NCBI GenBank assembly: GCA_001606155.1
Contig: LODT01000039.1
Location: 62,001 to 126,000, forward strand
DNA: 64,000 nt
From: Tieghemostelium lacteum
Lineage: Eukaryota; Evosea; Eumycetozoa; Dictyosteliales; Raperosteliaceae
Direction of reading: 5' to 3'
In this document: one piece after another, positions 24,804 to 38,569 of the stretch
Position numbering within the stretch: position 1 is the first letter of the stretch
Layout of the letters: every line of letters begins with the position of its first letter
Program-made: the position numbers and the translations under genes
The notes under the pieces: model-generated
Database searches by the model: none
The model's input: the letters and a program-made list of their open reading frames with translations, nothing else
What the model was told of the DNA's origin: nothing

Positions 24804-27677
24804 ATGACATACAATAAAAAGAAATCAAAGAAAATTAATAACCAAAACCAAACATCAAAAGATAAATCTTCATCTTCAAAAGATGAAAATATCAGTAAAA
24901 AGGAGAATACAATTCTAAAGATTTCACCAGAATTATCCAATTTAATTCAACAACAACATAATCAAACCCTAAGTAATAACACATCAGCAACTACAACAAC
25001 AACAACTACTAGTACCAACATTGCAAGTGTAACCAACACTAATAGTTATAATAATACAACTAAAGATAAAATTCAAGAGAGTTCAATTGATACCAAAAAA
25101 AAAGTAAATGAAATACGATCGAGTTACTATGGATCAGCATTATCAAGTTCGACAGCATCCTTAAAATCATCAACATCAAGTTATTCATTGGGTTATGATA
25201 ATAATTCAACAACTAGTACTACAACAAGTGAACAAAATATAAAATCACAAATTACTACTACAAAGTTACAGGATTTCTATTGTTATGGTAATAATAGTAG
25301 TAATAGTATTGTTAATACACCACAAGATGTATATTTAGGTGAGAGAAAAGAGAGTATTAATAATTTTAATAACTTTCTAAATGATCCATTGTATGCTTTG
25401 AATGGTGGAAACGGTCCTATTCAACCATCAGAAGAGCTACTAAATAATGATAAATATGGTTACTCTATTGATTGGAATCAGTATTTTCAAAAACTATTGT
25501 TGTTACCAGAAGACGATTTGGATCAAAAGTTTAAAAAGTATAAAACTCTGTCGAGTCTAAGTAAGGATTTCTTGCATGCTGCAATTACCTATGGAAAGAT
25601 TATCATTGAAGAGGCATTTATAGATACCAAATACAAGACTATAAAGCCTACTTCAGTGGGTGGACAAGCAGGTGGTATAAAGTATGTCTACAATGGAATT
25701 CTCTTTAAATTTGCCCTTGATTGGATTCAAATCTATGGTGGTGACGAGTTTTCAATGAAAGCTGCTGGACATGAACTTAAATCAGTTATGAGATATTGTG
25801 GTTGTGATGGTATACATGTACCTTTGATGGTGGTACTTGATCACAGAGGTTTTCGTCTGGTTGCAATGTCTATTCTTCCAATTACAAAGAAATCTATAGT
25901 TTACGGTTCCAGTGATGGTGGAAAGTCAATTCACGCTTCCAATAGCGAACTCAATGAAAAGATGAAATTGGCAGCCTCAAAGATGAATATAAAAGGTCAT
26001 TTGGCAGGTATTAATCAAGAGAAAGAGTTTATCTATGGTCCTACTGATATTGAAGGACATTTAGGTTGGGATGGTCTCTTTTATGTATTGGACTGTGCTA
26101 GAGTATTTCCACCAACTGTTGATAGAACAATTGACGAATCATTCTTGTATCGTTTGATGAGACCTGAGTTTGTTCAGAATTATCATACACCTCTATCATC
26201 GGATTCCTATACTCCATTTGGAAAAGTAGATTCAAAAATGGAAATTAATAATCAACAGGTACGTGATGCTACTGATTATCTCTTTGGTCAGTGTATTCCA
26301 AAAATGGCAGCATGGATGGAGAATCATGTAGACTCTATTGACTGGTACCAACAGTTGACAGAGATTATTCATCGTGAGGGTATCAATGTCAGATATTTGG
26401 GTTTAATTAGAAATCAAATTCAATCTGAAAAATTAAAATCCATAATTCTCACGGAAATTGTTGCCAGAACTCTAAAGAATCTCATTAGAGAAAATCTCAG
26501 AGAAAAAATGAAATTATTAAAATCAATTGAAGCTGATTCCTATATTCAAGTTATCATTGATTTCTTTAATATCATCTTGGGTGAATCCAAAGATAAACAT
26601 GAAAAACTTTGGTATAAAGATATAAAATCTGAAATTCTCATTAGATTTGATAATTCTTTAACTGCACAAGGTAAAATCAATTTTATTCGATATTATAATA
26701 TTATTAATACTAATTTTATCTATTAATATATTATAGAAAAAGATTCAAAATTCAATTTAAAAAATAATATAAATATTTATTATGTTTTTATTAGAATTCA
26801 AAATATGACTGGTATAAAATTTGGAGAGATATCAATGAAAGAATTAGGTAAAGATCCACAGTCATTTAGAGTTGTTGAAAGTGATATCATTGCAATGGAT
26901 GTCCGTGTAAAACATATGAATATAATCAGTTTAGCTGAAGGTAATGCACTGTCATTACAATGCATGAAATTGGAAGGTAAACCGGGTTCGCAGAGACTCT
27001 TTAAATTGGCTACCAATAAATTTGAGGAAGCTATTCGATCGACACCAGATAACAAGGATATCCTAAATGAATATGCGGATGTTCTCAAGGAATTAGCAGT
27101 ATCAGTTGGTGGTCCTAATAAGGAGGAGACCCTTCTATATCTGGAGAGAAGTTACTCTAATTTCTTTTTGGCCAATAATTACGGACGACTTTTGGCACTT
27201 GGTGACTTGTTAATGTCCCTAGTCCACAATGATGATTTTTGTCATTTGAAATCAGAGATATTGAATCTCTCTGAAAAAGCATTTATGAGTGTTGCCTATT
27301 GGGGCCAAGATATCAGAAAGAATCTATTAAATTCATCATTTGATATCATTTCACGTCGAACATCCTCAACTAGTCATCATTCAACATCAATCTCAGATCA
27401 GTCTAGAGTTATGGCTCTTTTAAAACTTGTTGTCTTACAACAACTAAAATCACAACTCTGTGGTAACACTCTATTAGAATTTGAAAAATGTGGTAAATTA
27501 TTAAAAGAGGCTTTTAAATTAATCTTCAATGATTCTACCCTGTGGTCAATGTTACCAATACCCGAATCACTCTTATCAAAATCAAATATACAATTAGCTA
27601 TCTATTTAAAACTATTTTTACAAATTAATAATAATAATAATAATATTATAGATAGTTGTAATAATATCAATATTGTA

Positions 27678-27762
<85 letters not shown>

Positions 27763-30700
27763 TAGATAATACCAACTCAATGGAAGATATTTTACCATTG
27801 ATATTTAAAAAAGAAAGAGTATTAGAGAGTAATTTCTATAATCTACAAATTGATATGGAATTTTTAGCCTATCTATTAAAGATGGAGAAATTTACAGAAA
27901 TCAACTTCAAGGCATTCCAAGGTTTTAGAATTAGTAAACTAACGATAGGTCATGGAAATACTGTTAGGATATTAAATTTATCATTTTCAGATATTGATGA
28001 CGACACACTTTTGGATCTACTGAAACTACTACCAAATTGCCATTCACTGGATCTATCTAATTGCTATCAATTATCCAGTCAATCACTTTACAATTCATTA
28101 TCAGTACTCACTCATTTATCCAAACTGAAATGTAAATATCTAAAAATTCAAGATCAAGAGATTATTAATCTCTTTAGTCAACAAAATCAACAACAAAACA
28201 GTAAACAAAAAAAGACCAAACCATTGGTATTCCCATCTTTGAAATGTTTGAATCTTTCAAGTACCAATTTGAAATCTATTGGTATATTGATTCAGGCACT
28301 ACCTGGATTACGTCATTTTAATTTCTCCAATTGTCCACTAATTGGTACCTTGGATTTAATTGTAATGATAAATAATTGTAAACCATCAACTCAATTTAAA
28401 AAGATTAACATGTCAGGCTGTTCTGGACTCTCAGATGAATCATTCAGTAAACTCTTGGAATTTGTTAGTTCATCTATAGAGAAACTAAATCTAAATACTT
28501 GTAAGATCTCTAATAGTCCACTTCTCCACTTTAAACCTAAAAGATTACGTTCTTTGGATTTGTCATTTTGTAAAATCAACAAGATTGATTTATTCACTGA
28601 TCAAGTTGGTTTATTATTGAATCTAGTCGAATTAAACCTATCCAATACCAACTTGGAAATTAAAAATCTCTGTCAGATACTTCAGGTTGCAACTAAATTG
28701 GAGATATTATTATTCAATAATAATAATAGTACACCTCAACAACAACAGTATTCACTGAGCACCTCTTCTTCATCTCAATCCAATACAGTACCACCTCACC
28801 AAAACAACTTACTAAACAGACAATTAAAATTGAAAACTCTAGAGATTATCAGTAACAATCTAAATCTTGATATGTTAAAAGAAATTATAACTAGTAGTAA
28901 GGATCTTAAAAATCTCAAAATTAGTAAACAAATAGATATGGATATAGGTCTTATAAAGATACTATGTTCCCTCAATCACTTGGTTCAGTTAGATATCAGC
29001 TTTTGTAAATTTGTAAATGATGATGTATTTGATTACTTTTTACAAAATAGCCAAAGTCTTTCAACACTAGAGGATCTTAATCTCTCTGGATGTCATTTGA
29101 TTACAGATATAACAATTCAAAATATCTCAAAGAAACTACATCATCTAACTAAACTGTCACTTAGAAAATGTCCATTGATTTCAGATCTCCATTCACTGAA
29201 TTCTCATACCATTAGCACACTATTGGAATTGGATTTATCCATTTGTGAGAATCTTCAAGAGTCATCTATCTTCGAAATTGTTAATCTACCATGTCTCAGT
29301 TATCTTAATCTCTATGGATGCAGACGTATAACAGATGAGACATTACGTAATATAGCCGATTCTTCAAATCCCAATCTAAAAACTATTATATTGGGTCTAA
29401 ATAAGACATCCAATCCAGCTATAGAGTTCTTGAAGATTCAAAAACCACAAATTCACTTCATTGTGAATAATAACACCAATGCACTCTCTAGTACCACAAG
29501 TGTTGGAAGTACAACTCCTGGATCGCAATCAAGAGATATCAATACATCCAATGAACTTACCAGTTCTTTTGGTAAAATGTCAATATCAGACTTAACTAGC
29601 TCTACACTTACCACCTCCATAGGTGGTTCATCCAATTCACTCGTTCAATCACCTCCTAGTAGTAATGTACTTACCAATTCATCCCACCTCACCAACAGTA
29701 ATAGCAGTGGTAATTTGAATAATATGATTGGTAGTAGTACACCACAACTAAATGTCTCTGTAGGTATGAACCCACAAGAAATACTACCAATGACAATGAA
29801 ATCTCTGATGGCTGATCTAAAGAACATCAAACAAAATCCATTACCATTAGTATCAGCAGAACCTATTGAAGGAAATCTATTGGTATGGCATTGTAATATC
29901 ATTCCTCCTGTAGAGTCTCCGTATGAAGGAGGTATATTCCATATTGAATTAAAATTCCCTCCATCATATCCAAACAATCCACCATCTGGTGTATTACTGA
30001 CACCATTCCCTCACCCACATATTCATGATGGTGGTAGAATTTGTCTGGATATTCTATCTGATTTCCAGTCCTATTTCCAAGGCCATCAACAGAGTGGATC
30101 AAAAAGTGCTGGTTGGTCATCAGCTTACAGTGTTCAAACTATTCTATTGCAAATTCAGACATTCCTCATTACATTGGATGATGAAGAATCCAGTAATTCA
30201 CCAATTCAAGAGTTTCTATTAAAAATTCCAAAAGCCATAGAATCATCAAAAAGCTTTAAATGTTCGACATGTTCACATGATGCTTCAACCAATAATATAT
30301 GGCCACCTCTAAAAGAACTAAAAGACCTTAAAGATCATAACAAGAATTCCATTCAACCATCAAATAACTCACCCTACAATTCACCAAAACTAACTAGTGA
30401 CCAAGAAAAATCAATAATTAAATTGGACAATAACCAATCAAATAGTAATACCACAAATAATAATAGTAATATTAATAATATTGATCCAAATAACAATAAT
30501 AGTAATAATAATAATCAAAATAATAACCTACTATTAAAGAATATTAATATGGAAAAATTGGAAAACTATATCAATTCCATAGAGAATGAATTGATTTGCT
30601 ATCACACTAGAATATCTTATAAAGAAGATATCTTGGGTGTTGGTATCAGTTTGACATTAAAGAAACAAAAAGTGGAAGAAATTAAGACCACTTTGGATCT

Positions 30701-32306
30701 ATTGTCTATAACTGCATTTAGCCAAGGTGTAAGATCAAGTATTCTAAAAGAACAGTTTACACATTGGATACCATTATATTTGACAACCCAACATGGTGAA
30801 AGAGGTTGGGAACTTTTAGAATCCAGTATCTCTGATGTTTTCAGATCAAAACAATTCAATCCACAATTGGCATGTACTTTCCTATGTAAATCCATGAATA
30901 CCATTATTGTTCAAATAATGAATGGTACAGTACATGCCTCTATTAAACTACTTGAGGGTTATTGCTCATTCCATCAGATGTTCTTGGTGCTCATAAAGAA
31001 ATATCCTCAATTGCTAACAGAGATCAATAAGCAAATCTATGACTTCATTCATATTCCAGAGAAAAGAAATAAGAAATTCACACCAGCACTTGGTGAATTC
31101 TTACCTCTTCTAACAGTCTCTGACTACAAATGGTCTGAAGTCTCTCATTCCTACCTCGACGAAAACTTTGCAAGAAATGTATATTGGCTCACAAAGTCTC
31201 ACCCAGAGTTAGCTGAAACTGAACCTAATCCAATAATTGACAACACCAGAGCACAGTTAACTTTTGATGGAACATTGGTTTCTATTAGACTTTTGATGTT
31301 TCATGTCTATTTCCTTCAAAATGTATCTAGGCCAGATGGAATTAGTATTGATGAAATATCTCAACAATATCTAACACTTTTAGGTAGACCATCACCATCT
31401 GTTAGGGATAATCTCCAAAAAGCTGTTAAAGAAATAATGAAGGTTACAACTTGGAATGAATTCTTTAACAAAATCAATGTACCAGTTGTAGACCCAGATT
31501 CTTTAGTAGTATGGTTGAGAAATTCTGTTGTTTCCTCACTTGATAAAAAGTATCACCTACCACCTAGATCCAAGTTATCTCAAGCCTATAAACAACAACA
31601 AAAGTCATTAGTAAAATCTAATAGTAACGAAACAATTGCAACACCCATTAGTAACAGTCCTAGTACTTCATCAAATAGTCTACAAGTACCATTTTCACCA
31701 ATAATATCAAGATCACCATCACCTAATCGTGCTGGTAATAGTAATAACAACAATATATTAAAATCCAAACAAACACAAACACTACCTCAAACATCCTATG
31801 AAGAATATCTGGACACTCCAATGTTCTTATCACCACCTAACAGTTCAGATAGTATTGATAACTTCCAACAAAAAGTAACTTGGTCCAAATCACCTCCATT
31901 GTATTCAAATGATTCTGTTACAACACACCAATCACCACCAAAATTTGATTACCAATATAACAACAAAGTTTACCCACCACTATCTGCTGCCTCTTCTGAA
32001 TATCGACCACAATATAATTTCAATTATAATTATAACCAACCTTTATCACCACCTCCACAAACTAATACTATCTACAATAATAATAATAATAGTAATAACT
32101 ATAATTATAATGATAATAATAATAATAATAGTAGTAGTCAAGTTATCTGTCCATATTATCCAGTTGGTAAATGTTTTAGAGGCACAAAATGTAAAATGTT
32201 TCATGATTTAAATAGTAATTTTTCTTCATATTATAATAATCGATTATCACCAAATCAAAATAATCAAAATAATCAAAATCAATATTATTATAATAATAGA
32301 AAATAA
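24804..32306 (+). CDS. Giant CLU-like / LRR / ubiquitin-E2 / CCCH fusion protein
   Basis: Two exons, 24804-26670 and 26737-32306, joined over a 66-bp intron; the join is phase-consistent and stop-free and creates YYVFIRIQNMTGIKFGEIS, a CLU-like continuation. About 2,515 residues. Order: disordered N-terminus; CLU-like domain ~285-460 (GGIKYVYNGILFKFALDW, YGPTDIEGHLGWDG, FLYRLMRPEFVQNY); helical segment; poly-N; leucine-rich repeats ~1030-1515 (LEDLNLSGCHLITDITIQ, LSYLNLYGCRRITDETL); E2 domain ~1640-1785 with active cysteine C1725 (GGRICLDIL) but HPH instead of the usual HPN; an E2-associated helical region (ENELICYHTRISYKEDILG); and a C-terminal CCCH finger (CPYYPVGKCFRGTKCKMFH). The E2 domain suggests ubiquitin transfer; CLU and CCCH suggest RNA or mitochondrial mRNA links. 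An ATG at 24693 would add a 37-residue hydrophobic leader that looks spurious. Confidence 0.8.
27683..27762 (+). repeat. (AAT)n microsatellite encoding poly-N
   Basis: A near-perfect AAT run in the asparagine frame of the giant fusion gene, between the helical segment and the leucine-rich repeats. Confidence 0.95.
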
Positions 32307-32366
32307 AATAATTGAAACTGTTGTTATATATAATAATTATGATAATTAATTGGTTTTTTATATATA

Positions 32367-33326
32367 TTAAAATATATTTTTTTGTTGTTGTTGTAATTTT
32401 TGTTGTTGCATTTGTTGTAAATGTTGTTGATGTTGTTGTTGAAAGTGTAAGTATTGTTGTTGTGGTGAAAGGTTACTTCCTCCACCGCCACCAGATGAAT
32501 TCAATGGTGATACAACGTATTTACCCATAAAATCAAATCCACCATCAAGACTTGATCCTAAACTATCAATAGCCTCATCAGAGAATGTCGCATTATCTCT
32601 ATTTTTTAATGACTCCTCCTTTAATATTCTATCAAAATGTGGTTTATAATCTAATTTATCAATTTTAAATAAATTTTTAATACAATGTCTGGGTGGTAAT
32701 TGAGAATTAATATTAATATTTGTTAACCTTTCACCTAAAATTAGAAACACCTACGATAATCTTTCTGTATCTTCAATATTATTATTCCATATACCAATAA
32801 GGTTATTGTCATTTGATCTAAATGATACGACAATACCATTAACATTTTCACCTCCATCTATTTGGTCACCTACAAATGCCAACAACTAAACCTATTGTTA
32901 GGATCCTCCTTATATCCTATTGCTAAATGAATAGATACATACTAAATCTTCCCACCATTTAGAAGAATAATTCTTTCTTGTCTTTATTACAAATTTACCA
33001 CCACTTTTATTGGCTTCATCTTCCCACAATGGTTTAATGCCTTCTTTAAAAAAATAAATATCACTTAGAGTTGAAAATTCATCAACTGGTCTAATCATAT
33101 GACAATAATAACTCCAAAAATCCTCAACCTAAATTATGCAGGTGAATATAAATAGATAAATATCCTAGTTCTTTTTTTAGATTCATATGAAAAAACAGAA
33201 TGCATAAAAACATACACTCTTAATAGGACCAGATATACATTGAAGTCCCATCATATAATCTGATGTGTTTTTTGGTCTTTTGTTATTACAGTAAAAATAA
33301 AATGTATCTTTTAAATAATGTACCAT
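32367..33326 (-). CDS. Class II eIF4E (4EHP-like) with an in-frame TAG
   Basis: Three exons: 33326-33216, 33128-32943 and 32885-32367. The cap-binding fold is clear: TFYFYCNN, SVEDFWSYYCHMIRPVDEF, FFKEGIKPLWEDEANKSGGK, RKNYSSKWWEDLL, then GDQIDGGENVNGIVVS and IGIWNNN. Two tryptophans of canonical eIF4E are tyrosines here (TFYFY and SDYMMG), as in class II 4EHP, which represses translation instead of starting it; the W-E of PLWEDE is kept. After EDTERLS an in-frame TAG (32753-32751) interrupts the frame, which otherwise continues to ILGERLTN, SQLPPRHCIKNL and a Q-rich tail. No canonical intron removes the TAG and keeps the LPP motif. It converges on the giant fusion gene, 60 bp apart. Confidence 0.75.
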
Positions 33327-33595
33327 GGTTGTATTTGTTGTTAAGCTATATTATAATAAATAAAAAAAATTAAAAAATAATGATCATCATCCAAAAAAAA
33401 AATTTCAAAAAAAATTATTATTTCCAAATCAACTAATCTTATTTAAATTAATTGATTATTATTACTTTAATTAACCATATATTAACTGATTTGAAATGAC
33501 TTGAGATATTCTAAGAAAATATCAATCTATATTTCGTTTTTTTTTAAAAAAAAATCAATTTTAAAAAATTTTATTTATTATAATAGGTATTAAGA

Positions 33596-33709
33596 ATGTC
33601 AAAAACAAGCAAAAAAAGAGCTTTAGAGAGTAGTGATGAAAGTGGCAGTGAATCTGTATCAGATCAAGAAGTTGAGGTAGATTCAGATTCTGGAAAAAAG
33701 CAAAAATAA
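33596..33709 (+). other. Short acidic ORF ahead of the conserved unknown gene: uORF or frameshifted N-terminus
   Basis: Thirty-seven codons starting MSKTSKKRALESSDESGSES and ending GKKQK then TAA, four bases before the ATG at 33714. The acidic-then-basic composition looks like a nuclear-protein N-terminus and flows naturally into the KKMKADE of the next frame. A one-base length error in the A-rich junction would fuse the two. A genuine upstream ORF is the alternative. Confidence 0.45.
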
Positions 33710-33713
33710 AAAA

Positions 33714-34694
33714 ATGAAGGCAGATGAAACTAGTAAAAGTGAAGAAAAGATTAGAGCCTACTTTGATGTACTAAAAGATGATAAATTAGTTTATAGTGAT
33801 TATCCAGCACTGTTTAAAACTATAGCAAATCATTTACAAAATGATGTGTTTTTAATGATACAAGGTGAACCATATATTATGGGTGAACTAGAGTTTTACT
33901 ATAAATCTAAATCACATCCAGACTCATTTACACATTGTGATGATATGCAAAAGGAATCATTTACTTGGTATTTTCATAGAACTGGTAATGTTTATCGTTC
34001 TGGTACTTATAAAGGACTTGATATAACATTTGCCACCGACGATCAAACACATGCTGGAATATTGATTAGATCCATATATCCAATTATTAGAAAGGGACAT
34101 TTTGCACCCAAAATTACTGATGGACCTTCACTATCTGTTGATTTGATATTACATAAAACTGGGTTCTCTAATATTGAATCATTTGTAAAGACTGCTGGTA
34201 GATCAGTATTTGATAACACCTATCTTCATTTGAAACTGCAAGAGGAAGTAGATTTGACAGATTATGTTAAAGTGCCAGAGAAATATCAAGTAATGCCAAC
34301 TGGTCGTGTTGGCTTGACTCTAAAGAGATACTTTATCAATGCAGAATATTTTCTTACTGGTCCTTACAGATTTGTCAGATTCCCAGACAAAATCAAAAAA
34401 GGTAAACCTCACATGGTATTAACCATGATTGCCAAAAACGATTCAGCAGATAAAATCAAAAAAGATCTATCAACTACAGCTGCAAGTGTAGAAAATATCA
34501 AAAAGCAATACAAAATAGGTAAAACTCTAACATCAAACGAAACCTTCAAAAAAGATCTATCCAAAGATTTATTACCCCAATTATTTGGATATGCCACCAC
34601 ACTTAAATATAAAACAGCTGACGATAAAAACAAAAAAGAAGAGGAAAAGGAGGAGCCTAAAGAAGTAGAAGAGGAAGAAGAAGATGATGAATAA
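33714..34694 (+). CDS. Conserved protein of unknown function (possible alkyladenine-glycosylase-like fold)
   Basis: 326 residues from the ATG at 33714. The ordered core (residues ~15-245) has GEPYIMGELEFYYKSKSHPD, a SFTHCD and Q-rich turn, WYFHRTGNVYRSGTYKGLD, then GILIRSIYPI. The order 'E.E.Y / H.D.. / G..Y / vLIR..' loosely recalls the MPG/AAG 3-methyladenine DNA glycosylase layout (ETEAY, pG..YVY, vLLRA..P), and I remember similar uncharacterised eukaryotic proteins. This is a fold-level guess, not an identification. The C-terminus is K/E-rich and acidic. See the short ORF at 33596-33709 for a possible missing N-terminus. Confidence 0.7.
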   Translation: MKADETSKSEEKIRAYFDVLKDDKLVYSDYPALFKTIANHLQNDVFLMIQGEPYIMGELEFYYKSKSHPDSFTHCDDMQKESFTWYFHRTGNVYRSGTYKGLDITFATDDQTHAGILIRSIYPIIRKGHFAPKITDGPSLSVDLILHKTGFSNIESFVKTAGRSVFDNTYLHLKLQEEVDLTDYVKVPEKYQVMPTGRVGLTLKRYFINAEYFLTGPYRFVRFPDKIKKGKPHMVLTMIAKNDSADKIKKDLSTTAASVENIKKQYKIGKTLTSNETFKKDLSKDLLPQLFGYATTLKYKTADDKNKKEEEKEEPKEVEEEEEDDE

Positions 34695-34831
34695 ACTATT
34701 ATTAACATTGTACTTGATTATTACTATTTTTGGTATTATTATATATCTATACAATTTGTTGAGTGAAATATATTTATTTTTTTGAGTGGGTTTTTAGTTT
34801 TTTGTTTCTACCCTATTAAATAATGTTCTAT

Positions 34832-35479
34832 TTAAAATGGTTGAAATTCATCTTCATCTTTGTGAGTTTTTGAATAGACTAGAATTAAAGAACTTATAAA
34901 AATGAGGATATTTTGAAGCATTAAAGCAATACCAGGCCACTGAGCAGCAGTGTTGGTATTGTGAGGTGGCATAAATACACCTGCCATAATCCAAATGGAG
35001 GCAGCTACACATCCAAAACTAATTGCAAAACTGATAAATAACCATATTCTAATCTTATTGACTCCGTCTTCATTTGTCAAAAAGGATGAGGATGAAAGTG
35101 ATTCTATATGAACTATATTTGACATTACTAATGCCAATGTTGCAAATATACCTGGTAGATAATATATCCATTGAATAGTTGGTCCTTTGTAATCTTCCTC
35201 ATGATAGAGTCTAGTATTTTCATATACATGTCCATCTATCCAAAGAAACCATGCAACTCCAAACTACATTGGTATATCATTATTCAATAATATTCAATCA
35301 ACAAACATTGAAGTAAATATTTTGAAATAGATTTAGGTATCAGTATATATTTATGAAATATAAGTTTTGATTGTTTGGGATATTTTTGTAATTTTTTTGC
35401 ATTAATCTTTAAACATCCAAACAAATGAAATTCTTACAATTAAACCTGCAAATCCTGATAAATACTTCTTATAATGCAT
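34832..35479 (-). CDS. TMEM50 / UPF0220 family membrane protein
   Basis: Two exons, 35479-35438 and 35263-34832, joined over a 174-bp intron in phase 0 to give 157 residues, the same length as human TMEM50A. Exon 1 encodes MHYKKYLSGFAGLI; exon 2 opens FGVAWFLWIDGHVYENT and has GIFATLALVMSNIV, IRIWLFISFAISFGCVAAS, MAGVFMPPHN, WPGIALMLQNILIFISSLIL. Four membrane segments are visible, as expected. The family sits in endosome or ER membranes and its biochemical role is not well defined. The short first exon is fixed by the ATG and by a phase-consistent gtaaga donor. Confidence 0.88.
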
Positions 35480-38329
<2,850 letters not shown>

Positions 38330-38394
38330 AATAATTTTTGATAATAACAAAAAAAAAGAATAGAAATAAATACTTGTTGTCCATTTTATTCATA

Positions 38395-38560
38395 ACTTTT
38401 AATTTCTTTTGATCAGAACCATTTATCTATAATTACATGTTTCATGTGGTAAACATAATGAATACTTTAGTGTATTGGTAATGGTTCTGAATTCAGAAAT
38501 ATCAGTTACATCAATATTGTCTTTGGAAACCAAATTATTAACTGATGTATTTTAAAACTA
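38395..38560 (-). pseudogene. Relic of a third F-box-like/LRR tandem copy
   Basis: Short pieces match the two neighbouring genes on the same strand. A C-terminal-side piece (ttttgatcagaaccattt) is followed by an internal piece equal to the region near 39870-39910 (attacatgtttcat, ggtaaacataatgaatactttag) and an N-terminal piece equal to 40000-40075 (gaattcagaaatatcagtta, tctttggaaaccaaatta). Most of the gene between them is deleted. The relic joins the downstream flank of the 38570 gene in the same way as the two intact copies join each other, so it was the third unit of one array. Confidence 0.75.
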
Positions 38561-38569
38561 TAGTTTTTA

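Noticed and set aside
32518-32532. tttacccataaa, resembling the upstream element of Dictyostelium non-coding RNA genes
   Set aside because: It lies inside coding sequence of the eIF4E-like gene (FMGKY) and no RNA gene follows at the expected distance.
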